From: Buttiauxella selenatireducens
GTDB taxonomy: Bacteria; Pseudomonadota; Gammaproteobacteria; Enterobacterales; Enterobacteriaceae
Reading direction: 5' to 3'
Assembly: GCF_031432975.1 (NCBI RefSeq)
Contig: NZ_CP133838.1
Coordinates: 1,116,001 to 1,180,000 of the forward strand
DNA: 64,000 nt
Below the pieces are notes generated by a model. That model saw nothing but the letters and a program-made list of their open reading frames with translations. It did no database searches and was not told the origin of the DNA. Both the position numbers and the translations under genes were made by a program. This document shows, in pieces, positions 19,618-34,151 of the stretch. How positions within the stretch are numbered: position 1 is the first letter of the stretch; each line of letters opens with the position of its first letter.

Positions 19618-19658
19618 GAGTTAGCAAGCGAAAGCGCGTAACTCACTGCTCTTTAACA
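19618..19658 (+). promoter_or_regulatory. rrn antitermination leader (boxB-like hairpin and boxA)
   Basis: GAGTTAGC pairs with GCGTAACTC as a boxB-like stem-loop, followed by boxA TGCTCTTTAACA (19647-19658), the NusB/NusE binding site of the rRNA antitermination complex. Confidence 0.82.
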
Positions 19659-19829
19659 ATTTATCAGACAATCTGTGTGGGCACTCGCAGGATTGATATC
19701 TCAGATACCTTCGGGTATCAAAAAAAATATCAAGTCTTGAAGAGTGACCAAGCAGTAATTCATTTAGTTGAATTATTACGAAAGTTAATTTTTGAGCACC
19801 GCTTCACGAGTTGAAGCAAATCAAGCTTT

Positions 19830-21371
<1,542 letters not shown>

Positions 21372-21443
21372 CCTAAAAGATACGAACTTGCGTAGTGCTC
21401 ACACAGATTGTCTGATGAAAAATAAGCAGTAAAAAATCTCTGC

Positions 21444-21520
<77 letters not shown>

Positions 21521-21630
21521 AATTTATCCTGATACTGCGTTGTGAAACGACTCGCATACTTCAGTATGCTTCGCCCTTCCACGCCTTGTCTCAGTTTAAA
21601 TTACCGGTAATGAGATTTAGCATTTGTGAT

Positions 21631-21706
21631 GGGGTTATAGCTCAGCTGGGAGAGCGCCTGCCTTGCACGCAGGAGGTCTGCGGTTCGATCCCGCATAGCT
21701 CCACCA
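21631..21706 (+). tRNA. alaT: tRNA-Ala (UGC)
   Basis: A 76-nt tRNA from GGGGTTATAGCTCAGC to CCA. Anticodon TGC is at 21664-21666. The alanine identity pair G3:U70 is present; position 5 is T pairing with G68 (wobble), where E. coli has C:G. The Ile-Ala gap of 110 bases is longer than the usual short one and contains a GCATAC/GTATGC hairpin. Confidence 0.97.
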
Positions 21707-21914
21707 TCCTTTTACTGCGAAAACTAAAAAAACTTCAGAGTGTACCTGAAAAGGTTCACTGCGAAGTTTTGCTCTTTAAAAATCTGGAACAAGCTGAAAA
21801 TTGAAACGACACACTGTGTCTGTTCTCCGTAATAAGAACAGATAAGCGGTGTGTTCGAGTCTCTCAAATTTTCACGACATCGATTGTGTCTTACGAGACA
21901 TCTTCGGGTTGTGA

Positions 21915-24823
<2,909 letters not shown>

Positions 24824-24937
24824 ACAACACCGAAGGTGTTTTAAGAATAATGAGAAAGACACTTTAATTTTCAGCTTAATTCCAAGATTTTAAGTTAATG
24901 GTCATATGAAAATATGACGGTTAATGAAAACAGAATA

Positions 24938-25057
24938 TGCCTGGCGGCAGTAGCGCGGTGGTCCCACCTGACCCCATGCCGAACTCAGAAGTGAAACGCC
25001 GTAGCGCCGATGGTAGTGTGGGGTCTCCCCATGCGAGAGTAGGGAACTGCCAGGCTC
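24938..25057 (+). rRNA. 5S ribosomal RNA
   Basis: A 120-nt 5S RNA starting TGCCTGGCGGCAGTAGCGCG. Loop sequences CCCACCTGACCCCATGCCGA and GAGAGTAGGGAACTGCCAGG are present; the ends pair as helix I. Assigned by homology to E. coli. Confidence 0.97.
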
Positions 25058-25069
25058 CAAATAAACATG

Positions 25070-25096
25070 AAGGCCACCTTAACGGGTGGCCTTTTT
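25070..25096 (+). terminator. rRNA operon terminator T1
   Basis: Stem AGGCCACC / GGTGGCCT with a six-base loop and T run, directly after 5S. Confidence 0.92.
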
Positions 25097-25179
25097 GTGT
25101 TTGTGACAAAACGGTCGGGAACAGTTTTGCACGCCGGTCACGGTGGCCCCGGAGGGGCGAGTATCAGGATGATACGAGT

Positions 25180-25210
25180 AAAAGCCCTGTACTGACGTAC
25201 AGGGCTTTTT
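25180..25210 (+). terminator. rRNA operon terminator T2
   Basis: Stem AAAGCCCTGTAC / GTACAGGGCTTT with a TGAC loop and T run, about 90 bases after T1. Between here and yfiM (25211-25410) I see no gene; E. coli carries kgtP in this interval, which is absent. Confidence 0.9.
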
Positions 25211-25410
25211 GCTGTCTGCAATTTACCCGAACCACCTCTGCATATCCGCTCTCAGGCAAGCCACCCTTGGCATATAAGGTAAAGAATACGTCGCGCTTTC
25301 ACTGAAATTGATAGGAATGGAAACTGCATTTTTCTGGCATGTCTCAGGATGGCGGTTCTGGCATTTCTGGTTTCACTGTTACTGCACCGCAAAGGGAAGG
25401 GAATCAAACT

Positions 25411-25734
25411 CTAATATCTGGCGAGTTGCCAGAGAGCGTAACCAGTGGTAGCACCGGCTACATCCCATGTGAAATCTTTCCAGCTCCATCCACTTCCAGC
25501 TGTTCGGCTATCCCAGAGTTCTTTCGTCGCGCCAAGACTGACAGAAAATAAGAAACCAAAATTTGCACTGCGAGTATCGCTCCATCCTTGGTGTTGGCCA
25601 TACTCATTACCTGCAGCAGATAAAATTGCTGAAGCCATGAAGTGCTGCGCTTTATCTTGGCCATGCCATTGGTCTTGAGCCATATGGCTGCAACCGCTGA
25701 GAATTAATATTGAGGGAAGTAAAAGACGCAGCAT
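25411..25734 (-). CDS. yfiM: Lipoprotein YfiM
   Basis: A 107-residue putative outer-membrane lipoprotein with signal [15 protein letters not shown] (lipobox LSGC, Cys 15) followed by a conserved domain: [34 protein letters not shown] and [20 protein letters not shown]. Colinear with E. coli YfiM; function unknown. It lies downstream of pssA on the same strand, after a terminator. Confidence 0.9.
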   Translation of the reverse strand: MLRLLLPSILILSGCSHMAQDQWHGQDKAQHFMASAILSAAGNEYGQHQGWSDTRSANFGFLFSVSLGATKELWDSRTAGSGWSWKDFTWDVAGATTGYALWQLARY

Positions 25735-25752
25735 TCATGATCCTCTGGCTAC

Positions 25753-25779
25753 AAAAAAGCCCTGCAAGCAGGGCTTTTC
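25753..25779 (-). terminator. Terminator after pssA
   Basis: Stem AAAAGCCCTG / CAGGGCTTTT with a four-base loop and T run on the minus strand, between pssA and yfiM. Confidence 0.88.
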
Positions 25780-25793
25780 AGTATAGCGATGAA

Positions 25794-27149
25794 CTACAGA
25801 ATACGACTTATCAAACGATCGATACGGATACGACGCAGTCGGCGAATAAGCTTACGCACTTTATCAGGGTAATCCGCGATGCTCTGTAAATCATGATAGT
25901 GTTGAACTACCGTTGTATGAGTGCGGATCAGATCTAATTCGTGGTTACGCTGAACGGCCAGTTCTTGTTTAGGATCATGAATAAGAAGCGCATTCTCCAG
26001 ATCCAGTCGCCATGCTCTCGGATTAAGGTTATTGCCTGTCAACAGCATCCACTCATCATCAATCCACATCCCTTTGAGGTGGTAGCTGTTATCGTCATCT
26101 TTCCACAGACGTACAACCAACTGACCGCTGTCAACGTAGTATTGTAAGCGGCTCAGGAATCGGCGAAGATTAATTTCATAGAGATAAGGTAACGCACCAA
26201 TTATTTTAAACGGTTGATCTTCTGGAATATAAAAGTCATTCGCTGTTTTATCACCGACAATAATCTCAACTTCTTTCCCTTCGCGTAACAGTTGGATAAT
26301 ACTGCGCACCAGCACCGCTGGCAGGTTGAAATAAGGCGTGCAGATGACCAGTTTACGTTCGGTACACGGCATTAAATGGTAGATAGTTTTATTCAACAGG
26401 CTGCTTTTGCCCAGGCCGACTAGCGGTGTAACGGCTAGTTGCTCGTTATCAGCATTGCCCTGGAAATGGAAACTGGCATCGCGTAACTCCTGACGGAACA
26501 GGCGAATGTCGTTTTTGATTTCTGGGCTTTTTGGCCTGTGTTGTCTGTCTAATCGATGTACCGCGCGACCACGAACTAGATTGTCTTGCATCCAGTTATA
26601 CATGATGTCGGAAAGCTGAGGGTTGCAAATAACCTGATAGCGGTCGTAACGATATTTATCCTGCTGATGCAGGTAAACATCATTAATACTCGCGCCGCTA
26701 TAAATCACGCAATCATCAACTATGAAACCTTTGAAATGCAGCACGCCCAATGCTTCACGCGTATTTACTGGTACGCCATAGACCGGGATATCTATGCCGG
26801 AATACTCCTCGGTCATACGATGATACCAGTCTGCATTGGTGTTAGTAGCAGCTGCACCAATACGGCCTCGTTGAGCACGATGCCAGTCAACCAGAATGGT
26901 TACTTCAATCTCCGGACGCTGTTGTTTTGCCTGATATAGAGCATGAAGCACGGCTTTACCGGCGTCATCCTGCTCAAGATACAGTGCGACGATACAGATG
27001 CGGCGAGTTGCACTGGCAATTTTTTGCAGCAGAGCTTCACGGAAATCCGCTGGGGAGAAAAGGGTCTTTACATCATCAACTGACTGAGAAAGCTTCGGCA
27101 ATTGGGCAAGGTGTTGTTGATGTTTATTACGTTTAAATTTAGACAACAT
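25794..27149 (-). CDS. pssA: CDP-diacylglycerol-serine O-phosphatidyltransferase
   Basis: A 451-residue phosphatidylserine synthase of the phospholipase-D superfamily, making the precursor of phosphatidylethanolamine. Two HKD-type motifs are visible: HFKGFIVDDCVIYSGAS (about residue 133) and HLKGMWIDDEWMLLTGNN (about 357). The basic C-terminus RKLIRRLRRIRIDRLISRIL fits peripheral membrane binding. Start at MLSKFKRN; a second Met one codon earlier is possible. Confidence 0.97.
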   Translation of the reverse strand: MLSKFKRNKHQQHLAQLPKLSQSVDDVKTLFSPADFREALLQKIASATRRICIVALYLEQDDAGKAVLHALYQAKQQRPEIEVTILVDWHRAQRGRIGAAATNTNADWYHRMTEEYSGIDIPVYGVPVNTREALGVLHFKGFIVDDCVIYSGASINDVYLHQQDKYRYDRYQVICNPQLSDIMYNWMQDNLVRGRAVHRLDRQHRPKSPEIKNDIRLFRQELRDASFHFQGNADNEQLAVTPLVGLGKSSLLNKTIYHLMPCTERKLVICTPYFNLPAVLVRSIIQLLREGKEVEIIVGDKTANDFYIPEDQPFKIIGALPYLYEINLRRFLSRLQYYVDSGQLVVRLWKDDDNSYHLKGMWIDDEWMLLTGNNLNPRAWRLDLENALLIHDPKQELAVQRNHELDLIRTHTTVVQHYHDLQSIADYPDKVRKLIRRLRRIRIDRLISRIL

Positions 27150-27238
27150 CACAGTGCGTATCTTCTCTATTCATTGGATGGCCTTCTGCAAAATCCAGAC
27201 GTCAGAACTTGCTGATAATACCACTACTGACCCGTAAA

Positions 27239-27267
27239 GTGAGTAAGTTTTCCAGTACCTTACTCAC
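27239..27267. terminator. Inverted repeat at the 3' end of patZ
   Basis: GTGAGTAAG / CTTACTCAC, a perfect 9-bp stem with an 11-base loop that includes the patZ stop codon. No strong T run follows, so terminator function is uncertain. Confidence 0.45.
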
Positions 27268-29924
27268 GAATCTATGCTTTTTATCAATGGAAGAGTCAGG
27301 CTTACGATGCCATCTTCTAATTGTATATCGACATCAAATCCAAGCTTTCGAGCTAAAGACACCATACCGCGGTTATTTGGCATAGTAATACCATTCAACC
27401 TTTGCAGGCCATGATCGCCGGTGTAACTAATCAGCTTTTCCAACAAACGCCGCCCGAGCCCGAGTCCTTTCAAATCGGAACGAACCAACACGGCAAACTC
27501 GGCATCAATATTGTCGGGATCTGAGATTGCGCGTGTGACACCGATTATCTCCTGTGATCCGTTTTGTTCACGGACAGCCACAAAAGCCATTTCTCGATCG
27601 TAGTCGATCTGGGTCATATTGGCTAAATCTTCGTGGGTAAATTCGTTGATCTCACTGAAATATCGATAGTAAAGATCCTCTTTGGTTACAAGGGAAATAA
27701 ACTGCTGTAACAACGGTTCATCTTCGGGGAGGATAGGACGGAACAAGCATCGCTCACCATTCCGGAGAATGATATTTTCTTCCAGTTGATAGGGATAAGG
27801 GCGTATTGCAAGGCGGCTTTCCGGATCGCCCTCAAACTTATCGAGCTGTAAAGTGACGTCCAGCAGCGTGAACTCATTACCCGAAGCCAGAAGGGGATGA
27901 ATATCGAGGCGGTGAATTTCCGGACAATCTACGATTAAGTTTGAAACCTGCACCAGGATCTGACTAATACCGGGAATATCCAATGGACGTAATGCGCTGC
28001 GCCCACGAATCTTACCGCTTTTGATTGCCTGAATAACCAGGTAGCGGGCGAGATTCATATTGAGCGGCGGTAAAGCCACGACAGCCTGCTGGTCTGGTCG
28101 CCATTCAACGCCACCTTCGCCTAACATAATCAGTGGGCCAAATACCGGATCGTGTTCAACTACGATTCGGAGTTCCTGAGCACCTGCACGGTTAGCCATG
28201 CTTTGTACCAATAATCCATGAATCCGAGCTTGTGGCCACGCCATTTTCACGCGATCTATAATCGCATCAGCGGCTTGCTGAACCTCTGTAGCGGTTCTCA
28301 AATACAGCATAACCCCCTGAACTTCAGACTTATGTGGAATGTCCGGGGAGCGTAATTTCAGCGCGACGGGATAGCCGATTTGTTCAGCAATATGCACGGC
28401 TTCCGCACTATCGCCCGCAATCCAGGTTGGAAGTGTATTCAGCCCATACGCCTGCAAAATAGGGCGTACTTCATGAGTATCGAGCGACGTTGCCCCATCG
28501 CTTAATGCTTGCTGGAGAAGAAGGTGAGCCTCGCTGGCATTGGCTTTCAAATTGGTGGGTAATGCCGGTGTTTCACGCAGTTGTTTCTGGTTTCGGCGAT
28601 ACTCCACCATGTGCATAAAGGCGGTTACTGCGCCTTCAGGGGTGCGATAAGTGGGAAGACCCGCTTCGCTGAATAACCGCCTCGATTCCTGGGAAGAGAA
28701 TTCGCCGCACCAGTTGGTGATTAACGTGATGTATTTGCTGCGCGGATGCTGACGTAATAGCTCAATTAATGCGGTGGCACTTTCGGTTCCAGGTGCTGCG
28801 GCACTCGGAGCATGAATAATCATTAACGCGTCAAAATCCTGGCAATCAAGCAGGATTTCCACTGCACGTAGATAACGCTCTGGCGTCGCATCGTCGCGTA
28901 AATCTAACGGATTGCCACTTTCAACACTGATTGGCAAAGCACTCTTTAGCTTATTAAGGGTTTCATCACCCAGAGTCGCGAGCTTACCGTTTCGCAACCA
29001 CAACTCGTCCAGTGCCAGAGCGGCGGGCGCCGCGCCATTGCTAATAATCATCAAACGCTCGCCACGCAGTGGGCGCATGTGACTTAGCGTTTCTACCGCC
29101 GAAAAAAGCTCGTGAGTGTCCTGGACGCGTAACAAACCGGCACGTTGAATGGCTGCGTCCCATGCGGCATCAAGCCCGAGATGTGTTTTAAGCAGTTGCT
29201 GGGCTTTGGCACTGCGTCCGCTTTTAATCACCAGAATGGGTTTGTTACGTGAAGCACTTCGGGCAGCCGAGACAAAACGTCGTGCGTCGCTCAGGTGTTC
29301 GAGATAAAGCAAGATGGCGCTAGTTTTTGTATCTCGAGCCAGATAATCCAGCAGTTCATCAACATCAATATCGAGACTGTCACCCAGAGCAATAAACCAC
29401 GAGAAGCCCATTTCTCGTTGCTGTGCCCAGTCGAGAATCGTGTTGGATACTGCTGCTGATTGAGAAATAAATGCCAGTTTCCCTTTCTGAATCGGTACGG
29501 GTGAGAAACTCGCATTAAGGCCTTGCCACGGTGCAAGCAAACCGAGGCTGTTTGGCCCAAGTAGACGTATTTGCCATTGGGTGGCTGTAGCCAATAATTC
29601 AGGGAGTTGTTCTGGGGGAGCAGAGAGAATGATGCAAGCTTTACAACCTTTCTCACCCAGTGATTGCAATAATTCGAGGTTTCGTTTTGAGTGGGTACAA
29701 ATTATTGCGAGATCGGGTGGGAAAGGAAGGCTTGCGATATCAGGCCAGGCAAGGACACCGCATACCGCTTTATGGCTCGGTGTCACTGGCATTACAGGGC
29801 CATTAAAGCCTCCAGCTAATAGATTGCGCATCATTAAATAACCGGCGCGATCTGTTTTCGCAGAAGCTCCGACAACAGCGATTGATTTGGGACGCAGTAG
29901 CGCCTCCAGCCCACGTTGACTCAT
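27264..29924 (-). CDS. patZ: Protein lysine acetyltransferase PatZ (Pka/YfiQ)
   Basis: An 886-residue protein. An N-terminal NDP-forming acyl-CoA synthetase-like region carries a CoA-binding fold (SIAVVGASAKTDRAGYLMMRNLL) and an ATP-grasp segment at about 480-700. A C-terminal GNAT acetyltransferase domain (about 725-880) has the acetyl-CoA loop LKGLGLGRRLLEKL. It acetylates lysines on acetyl-CoA synthetase and other proteins. tapT lies 32 bases upstream on the same strand, so co-transcription is likely. Confidence 0.95.
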   Translation of the reverse strand: MSQRGLEALLRPKSIAVVGASAKTDRAGYLMMRNLLAGGFNGPVMPVTPSHKAVCGVLAWPDIASLPFPPDLAIICTHSKRNLELLQSLGEKGCKACIILSAPPEQLPELLATATQWQIRLLGPNSLGLLAPWQGLNASFSPVPIQKGKLAFISQSAAVSNTILDWAQQREMGFSWFIALGDSLDIDVDELLDYLARDTKTSAILLYLEHLSDARRFVSAARSASRNKPILVIKSGRSAKAQQLLKTHLGLDAAWDAAIQRAGLLRVQDTHELFSAVETLSHMRPLRGERLMIISNGAAPAALALDELWLRNGKLATLGDETLNKLKSALPISVESGNPLDLRDDATPERYLRAVEILLDCQDFDALMIIHAPSAAAPGTESATALIELLRQHPRSKYITLITNWCGEFSSQESRRLFSEAGLPTYRTPEGAVTAFMHMVEYRRNQKQLRETPALPTNLKANASEAHLLLQQALSDGATSLDTHEVRPILQAYGLNTLPTWIAGDSAEAVHIAEQIGYPVALKLRSPDIPHKSEVQGVMLYLRTATEVQQAADAIIDRVKMAWPQARIHGLLVQSMANRAGAQELRIVVEHDPVFGPLIMLGEGGVEWRPDQQAVVALPPLNMNLARYLVIQAIKSGKIRGRSALRPLDIPGISQILVQVSNLIVDCPEIHRLDIHPLLASGNEFTLLDVTLQLDKFEGDPESRLAIRPYPYQLEENIILRNGERCLFRPILPEDEPLLQQFISLVTKEDLYYRYFSEINEFTHEDLANMTQIDYDREMAFVAVREQNGSQEIIGVTRAISDPDNIDAEFAVLVRSDLKGLGLGRRLLEKLISYTGDHGLQRLNGITMPNNRGMVSLARKLGFDVDIQLEDGIVSLTLPLIKSIDS

Positions 29925-29956
29925 TGCTCTCTCCCCTGAGAATTAACCCAGTGAGT

Positions 29957-30658
29957 TTAAACGCTTTCTGGCTCCGCTGCTGTGATACTGGATTGATGAT
30001 GAGGTTTACCAGCCAGATATCGTTCACGGAACAACGTGAAATGCTCTGTCAGGCCTATCGCCGCATTTTCATCATCGGCAAGTGCGAGCAACGCGGCGGC
30101 CACTTCGGCTGTACAGTATTGCCCATCCGCGTGGGCTTCCCGCAACCGATAAGCAGAGACAATGCTCAAATCCACCGAAATGACGGGCAGTTGATCAAGA
30201 TATGGGCTTTTGCGGAACATCTTACGCGCTTCAGTCCAGGTACCATCTAACATAATAAACAGCGGTGGTTTGCCACTTTTTGGTGGCATCGTCAGCACTT
30301 CACGCCCAGCGCTTGCATATGAAGCAGGGAATACAACCATCGCTTGATAATCAGGAGAACTGACTAAATCGAGCAGAGCCTTAGGTGGTTCGGTGCGTGA
30401 CCACTGGAATGCTTCGGTATCGGGAAGAATATCTGCAATTAGTCTGCCGGTATTACTTGGCTTCATCGGTTCAGTGTCGAACATGACTAAACAGAAACGG
30501 CTGCGAGCATTCTGTGGTTGCAGGGTTTCACATAAGCACTGTTTTAGCGGCAATAAGCAACGCTGGCAACGGCGAATGCGATTACCACGAGCAAGGAAAG
30601 GGCGAGTTGCGCGCGCCAGGCGTTCGGCACGAAGACGTAAGACGGCGTTTTCAGTCAT
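29957..30658 (-). CDS. tapT: tRNA-uridine aminocarboxypropyltransferase (DTW domain)
   Basis: A 233-residue YfiP/TapT protein making acp3U47 in tRNAs from SAM. Cysteine-rich N-terminal motif RRCQRCLLPLKQCLC is followed by the DTW-domain block LDGTWTEARKMFRKSPYL (the D-T-W signature reads DGTW here) and SAYRLREAHADGQYCTAEVAAALL. Matches E. coli YfiP over its whole length and lies upstream of patZ. Confidence 0.93.
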   Translation of the reverse strand: MTENAVLRLRAERLARATRPFLARGNRIRRCQRCLLPLKQCLCETLQPQNARSRFCLVMFDTEPMKPSNTGRLIADILPDTEAFQWSRTEPPKALLDLVSSPDYQAMVVFPASYASAGREVLTMPPKSGKPPLFIMLDGTWTEARKMFRKSPYLDQLPVISVDLSIVSAYRLREAHADGQYCTAEVAAALLALADDENAAIGLTEHFTLFRERYLAGKPHHQSSITAAEPESV

Positions 30659-30731
30659 CAGATAAACAAGCTTAAAAACGCCATTCTAACGTAGATGAAG
30701 CGTACGGGTACAAAGAAACGTACCCGTGAAC

Positions 30732-31151
30732 TTAGAGATTTTCGTTCAGCCAGCTATCAAACGGTGCTTTCGGCATAGCCCCGTTAAGCATGTCGACCAT
30801 CTCACCTTTTTTGAACACCATAATGGTGGGAATACTGCGAATGCGAAAACGTGCGCTAAGCGCGGGTTCTGCTTCAGTATTCACTTTAACGAAGCGTACT
30901 TTGCCACTGCGTTCTTCAGCAACATCTTCGAAAATTGGCGCAAAGTTGACGCAAGGGCCGCACCATGGCGCCCAAAAATCTACTACGACAGGCAAGTCGT
31001 CTTGCAGCAGTTTATCCAGGGTTTCGCTGGTGGCATTAATTACATCGCCATCAAAAAGATCATGACCACAACGGCCACATTTGGCACCGTCGTCAATACG
31101 CTCATCAGGAATGCGATTAATCGCCTGGCAGGCGGCACAAACGGTATTCAT
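30732..31151 (-). CDS. trxC: Thioredoxin 2
   Basis: A 139-residue thioredoxin with the distinctive N-terminal zinc domain (two CxxC pairs, CAACQ and CGRCG, within residues 5-31) followed by a thioredoxin fold with active site WAPWCGPC. It reduces disulfides in the cytoplasm under oxidative stress. Start ATG is preceded by AGAGGTTAGCT. Confidence 0.97.
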   Translation of the reverse strand: MNTVCAACQAINRIPDERIDDGAKCGRCGHDLFDGDVINATSETLDKLLQDDLPVVVDFWAPWCGPCVNFAPIFEDVAEERSGKVRFVKVNTEAEPALSARFRIRSIPTIMVFKKGEMVDMLNGAMPKAPFDSWLNENL

Positions 31152-31362
31152 AGCTAACCTCTAAAAGATCTGTTGTCCAAAAATGGTGAAATTCACAGAT
31201 GATGTTTCTTATATGTTAAATATTATCAGCGATTAATCGAGTGCCAGCAAAGTGATTTATTCGATGAATATAATAGTTATTGGCTTTTGACCAAAGTTAA
31301 TGGCTAACCAGTGCCACATCGGGTAATCTGCGCGCCACGCGCTCAGCCAGGTGGAGAAAAGC

Positions 31363-32424
31363 ATGAACGACGAATTTAAAGGTAAAAGCGGCAAGGTCAA
31401 AGTGATGTATGTCCGCGGTGACGATGACAGCGAAAAACGCAGCCAAAACCCGCGTACAGGTAAAGGCGGTGGGCGTCCTGCAGCACCGTCACGGGGTGAG
31501 GGCCGTCGTGGTCCACGTCGCGATGATAAACCTGGCGCAGGGCGCGAGCGGAATCGTAGTGACGATCGTGACGATCGCGGTGATAACCCGTGGAGAACGG
31601 TTTCACGGCCACCAAGAGAAGAAGTAGTTGAAGCAGGCGAGCAAATGGGTGCCAACGGCAGACCGATTGTTGACCCTGAAGTGATTCGCCGTCAACGTGC
31701 GGAAGAAACGCGTGTTTATGGTGAAAATGCATGTCAGGCTCTTTTCCTGAGCCGTCCTGACTGCATCGTACGTGCCTGGTTTGTCCAGAGCGTGACGCCG
31801 CGTTTCAAAGAAGCATTGCGTTGGATGGCAGCAAACCGCAAAGCCTACCACGTGGTCGACGATGCTGAATTAGTTAAAGCATCTGGTACAGAACACCACG
31901 GTGGCGTTTGTTTCATCATCAAAAAACGTCGCGGTATTACCGTTCAAAGCTGGCTATCAAAAGCTGCTGAAGACGATTGCGTGCTGGCGCTGGAAAACGT
32001 CGCTAACCCGCACAACCTCGGCGGCATTATGCGTAGCTGCGCGCACTTCGGTGTGAAAGGTTTGCTGGTGGAAGATGCCGCAATGCTGGAGTCTGGCGCT
32101 GCGGTTCGTACTGCCGAAGGCGGTGCGGAGCACGTTGAAGCCATCAGCGGTGAGACTTTCGAAGAAGGTCTGGAGCAATTCCGCAAAGCAGGTTATGCGA
32201 TTGTCACCACATCAAGCCATAAAGGGACTCCGCTTTTCAAAGCTGAGCTGCCGAAGAAAATGGTTCTGGTGTTAGGTCAGGAGCGCGAAGGCGTTTCCGA
32301 TGCGACCTTTGAAAATGCCGACATGAGCGTTGCCATTGATGGTACCGGTAATGTCGAAAGCCTGAACGTATCTGTCGCGACAGGTGTGTTGTTGGCTGAA
32401 TGGTGGCGTCAAAACAAAGCGTAA
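31363..32424 (+). CDS. yfiF: SpoU-family RNA methyltransferase YfiF
   Basis: A 353-residue TrmH/SpoU-type methyltransferase. Residues 1-110 are basic, Gly/Arg/Asp-rich and probably disordered. Residues 110-190 form a SpoU substrate-binding domain. The C-terminal SPOUT knot contains [32 protein letters not shown] and [15 protein letters not shown]. The RNA target is unproven. Start at MNDEFKGK (AGGTGGAGAAAAGC upstream) rather than the GTG four codons earlier. Confidence 0.93.
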   Translation: MNDEFKGKSGKVKVMYVRGDDDSEKRSQNPRTGKGGGRPAAPSRGEGRRGPRRDDKPGAGRERNRSDDRDDRGDNPWRTVSRPPREEVVEAGEQMGANGRPIVDPEVIRRQRAEETRVYGENACQALFLSRPDCIVRAWFVQSVTPRFKEALRWMAANRKAYHVVDDAELVKASGTEHHGGVCFIIKKRRGITVQSWLSKAAEDDCVLALENVANPHNLGGIMRSCAHFGVKGLLVEDAAMLESGAAVRTAEGGAEHVEAISGETFEEGLEQFRKAGYAIVTTSSHKGTPLFKAELPKKMVLVLGQEREGVSDATFENADMSVAIDGTGNVESLNVSVATGVLLAEWWRQNKA

Positions 32425-32450
32425 GCTTTGAGAATGACCGACCGATAATA

Positions 32451-32477
32451 AAAAGCCAGCGTAAGCTGGCTTTTTTG
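32451..32477. terminator. Bidirectional terminator between yfiF and ung
   Basis: Stem AAGCCAGC / GCTGGCTT with GTAA loop, A run before and T run after; serves both convergent genes. Confidence 0.92.
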
Positions 32478-32482
32478 TCTCT

Positions 32483-33163
32483 TTATTCTGGCAGAACGGG
32501 CGTCCAGTCAATTGTGGGTTGGTTGCGTTCAGTCAGATACTGATTGGTTTTAGAGAAGTGTCCGCACCCCAGAAAACCCCGATGTGCCGACAACGGTGAC
32601 GGGTGAGGCGCTTGTAAAACATAATGACGGTTGCGGTCAATAAAACTGCCTTTCTTCTGCGCATGCGATCCCCACAGTAAAAAGACGACGCCTTCACAGT
32701 GTTCGTTAATCAGCGCAATCACCTTATCAGTGAATGTTTCCCAGCCTAATTTCGCATGCGAATGCGCATTACCCGCCTCGACAGTTAATACTGTGTTGAG
32801 TAAAAGCACGCCCTGACGCGCCCAGCTTTCGAGATAACCATGATTGGGCTGCACAAAATCAGCAATGTCGCTCTGCAACTCTTTGTACATATTCTTTAAA
32901 GAGGGTGGCACAGCAACCCCAGGCAGAACAGAAAAAGCCAGACCATGCGCTTGTCCAGGCCCGTGGTATGGATCCTGTCCAAGGATGGCCACTTTCACAT
33001 CACCAAGCTCAGTAAATCGGAACGCATTGAATACGTCTTTCTGCGGTGGGTATACAGTGACCCCAGCAGCACGACGCTCAGCAACGGTTGCAAGCGCATT
33101 TGTGAAATAGGGTTGTTGCTTTTCTTGTGCCAGCACATCGTGCCAGGTGAGGTGGGTTGTCAT
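32483..33163 (-). CDS. ung: Uracil-DNA glycosylase
   Basis: A 226-residue family-1 UDG that removes uracil from DNA. The water-activating motif [18 protein letters not shown] (about 61-78), [24 protein letters not shown] and the [11 protein letters not shown] leucine loop are all present. Full family length. Confidence 0.98.
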   Translation of the reverse strand: MTTHLTWHDVLAQEKQQPYFTNALATVAERRAAGVTVYPPQKDVFNAFRFTELGDVKVAILGQDPYHGPGQAHGLAFSVLPGVAVPPSLKNMYKELQSDIADFVQPNHGYLESWARQGVLLLNTVLTVEAGNAHSHAKLGWETFTDKVIALINEHCEGVVFLLWGSHAQKKGSFIDRNRHYVLQAPHPSPLSAHRGFLGCGHFSKTNQYLTERNQPTIDWTPVLPE

Positions 33164-33354
33164 CTCGCTCTCCTGCGATTCGTAATGCGACTAGCTTAAC
33201 GGCTTCTTTCTTCTAAGCAAATGAATGAGCTACTGATAAGAGGTAAACCTAAAAAAAGTTGAAAATTTACATAATTTTTAACTTCTGTGAAATGAGCTAA
33301 GTTGATGTAAAACAAATAAATGATATGATAGCCACATCAGCGGTATGGGATTAA

Positions 33355-33368
33355 TTGATTTAAATCAA
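33355..33368 (+). promoter_or_regulatory. FNR box of the grcA promoter
   Basis: TTGATTTAAATCAA is a perfect palindromic FNR site (TTGAT-N4-ATCAA). Its centre is 41.5 bases before a start point predicted near 33403 from the -10 TATAAA (33391-33396): class II spacing. Anaerobic activation of grcA/yfiD by FNR is known in E. coli. Confidence 0.9.
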
Positions 33369-33447
33369 GGTTTGGCGTGTGTTTGGCTAGTATAAAGATC
33401 AGTAACGCAACAATGGTTTTACCAATGAGCCGGTTAAAGGCCCGAAA

Positions 33448-33574
33448 TATACCCGTCATACTCCAAGTTGCATGTGCGTTGGCTGCGTTCGTTCACCTCA
33501 GTCACTTACTTTAGTAAGCTCCTGGGGACTCACTCACTTGCCGCCTTCCTGCAACTCGGATTATTTAGGGTATA
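33448..33574. repeat. ERIC element (127 bp) in the grcA leader
   Basis: Bounded by TATACCC and GGGTATA, exactly 127 bp, with core ACTTACTTTAGTAAGCTCCT. It lies between the FNR-dependent promoter and the grcA ribosome site, so it should be transcribed as a long hairpin in the mRNA leader. Confidence 0.95.
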
Positions 33575-33607
33575 GAATCACAAAATTAGCCCTTAGGGAG
33601 AAATATA

Positions 33608-33991
33608 ATGATTACTGGTATCCAAATTACTAAAGCTGCAAATGAGTCACTCCTGAACTCTATCTGGTTGCTGGACAGCGAGAAAGGCGAAGCGCGTTGT
33701 GTATGTGCTAAAGCCGATTTTGCAGAAGACGAAGTTGTAGCAGTGAGCAAATTGGGTGAGTTTGAGTATCGTGAAATCCCAGTTGAAGCAAAACCTGAAG
33801 TTCGTGTGGAAGGTGGTCAGCATCTGAACGTGAACGTTCTGCGTCGTGAAACTCTGGAAGATGCTGTTAAACATCCAGAAAAATACCCACAGCTGACCAT
33901 CCGTGTGTCTGGCTATGCGGTACGTTTCAACTCATTGACTCCAGAACAACAGCGTGACGTGATTGCTCGTACTTTCACTGCTAGCCTGTAA
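33608..33991 (+). CDS. grcA: Autonomous glycyl radical cofactor GrcA (YfiD)
   Basis: A 127-residue pyruvate formate-lyase subunit substitute. The C-terminal half is homologous to the glycyl-radical domain of PflB, with [25 protein letters not shown]; the radical Gly is in SGYA. It restores PFL activity after oxygen cleavage at the radical site and is made under microaerobic conditions. The GGGAGAAAT ribosome site lies 33 bases beyond the ERIC. Confidence 0.97.
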   Translation: MITGIQITKAANESLLNSIWLLDSEKGEARCVCAKADFAEDEVVAVSKLGEFEYREIPVEAKPEVRVEGGQHLNVNVLRRETLEDAVKHPEKYPQLTIRVSGYAVRFNSLTPEQQRDVIARTFTASL

Positions 33992-34020
33992 TTTTTAAAC
34001 TGTAGTCTTCAAAATATAGA

Positions 34021-34053
34021 AAAAAGCCGGTGGCTGTTGCACCGGCTTTTTTA
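34021..34053 (+). terminator. Terminator after grcA
   Basis: Stem AAGCCGGTG / CACCGGCTT, seven-base loop, T run. Confidence 0.92.
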
Positions 34054-34107
34054 TGGGTTTGATTCAGTAACTGTTATGAAACGGTTAAAACACTGACTCT
34101 GATCGTA

Positions 34108-34138
34108 AAAAAACCGCCTCAATTGAGACGGTTTTTAT
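34108..34138 (-). terminator. Terminator after srmB
   Basis: AAACCG.CTC / GAG.CGGTTT stem around AATT with A run before (T run on the minus strand), 14 bases beyond the srmB stop. Confidence 0.85.
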
Positions 34139-34151
34139 CTTCACTGACGAA

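Noticed and set aside
25339..25551. 70-codon plus-strand frame after the rrn terminators
   Set aside because: Mostly antisense to yfiM, with no ribosome site and no family resemblance.
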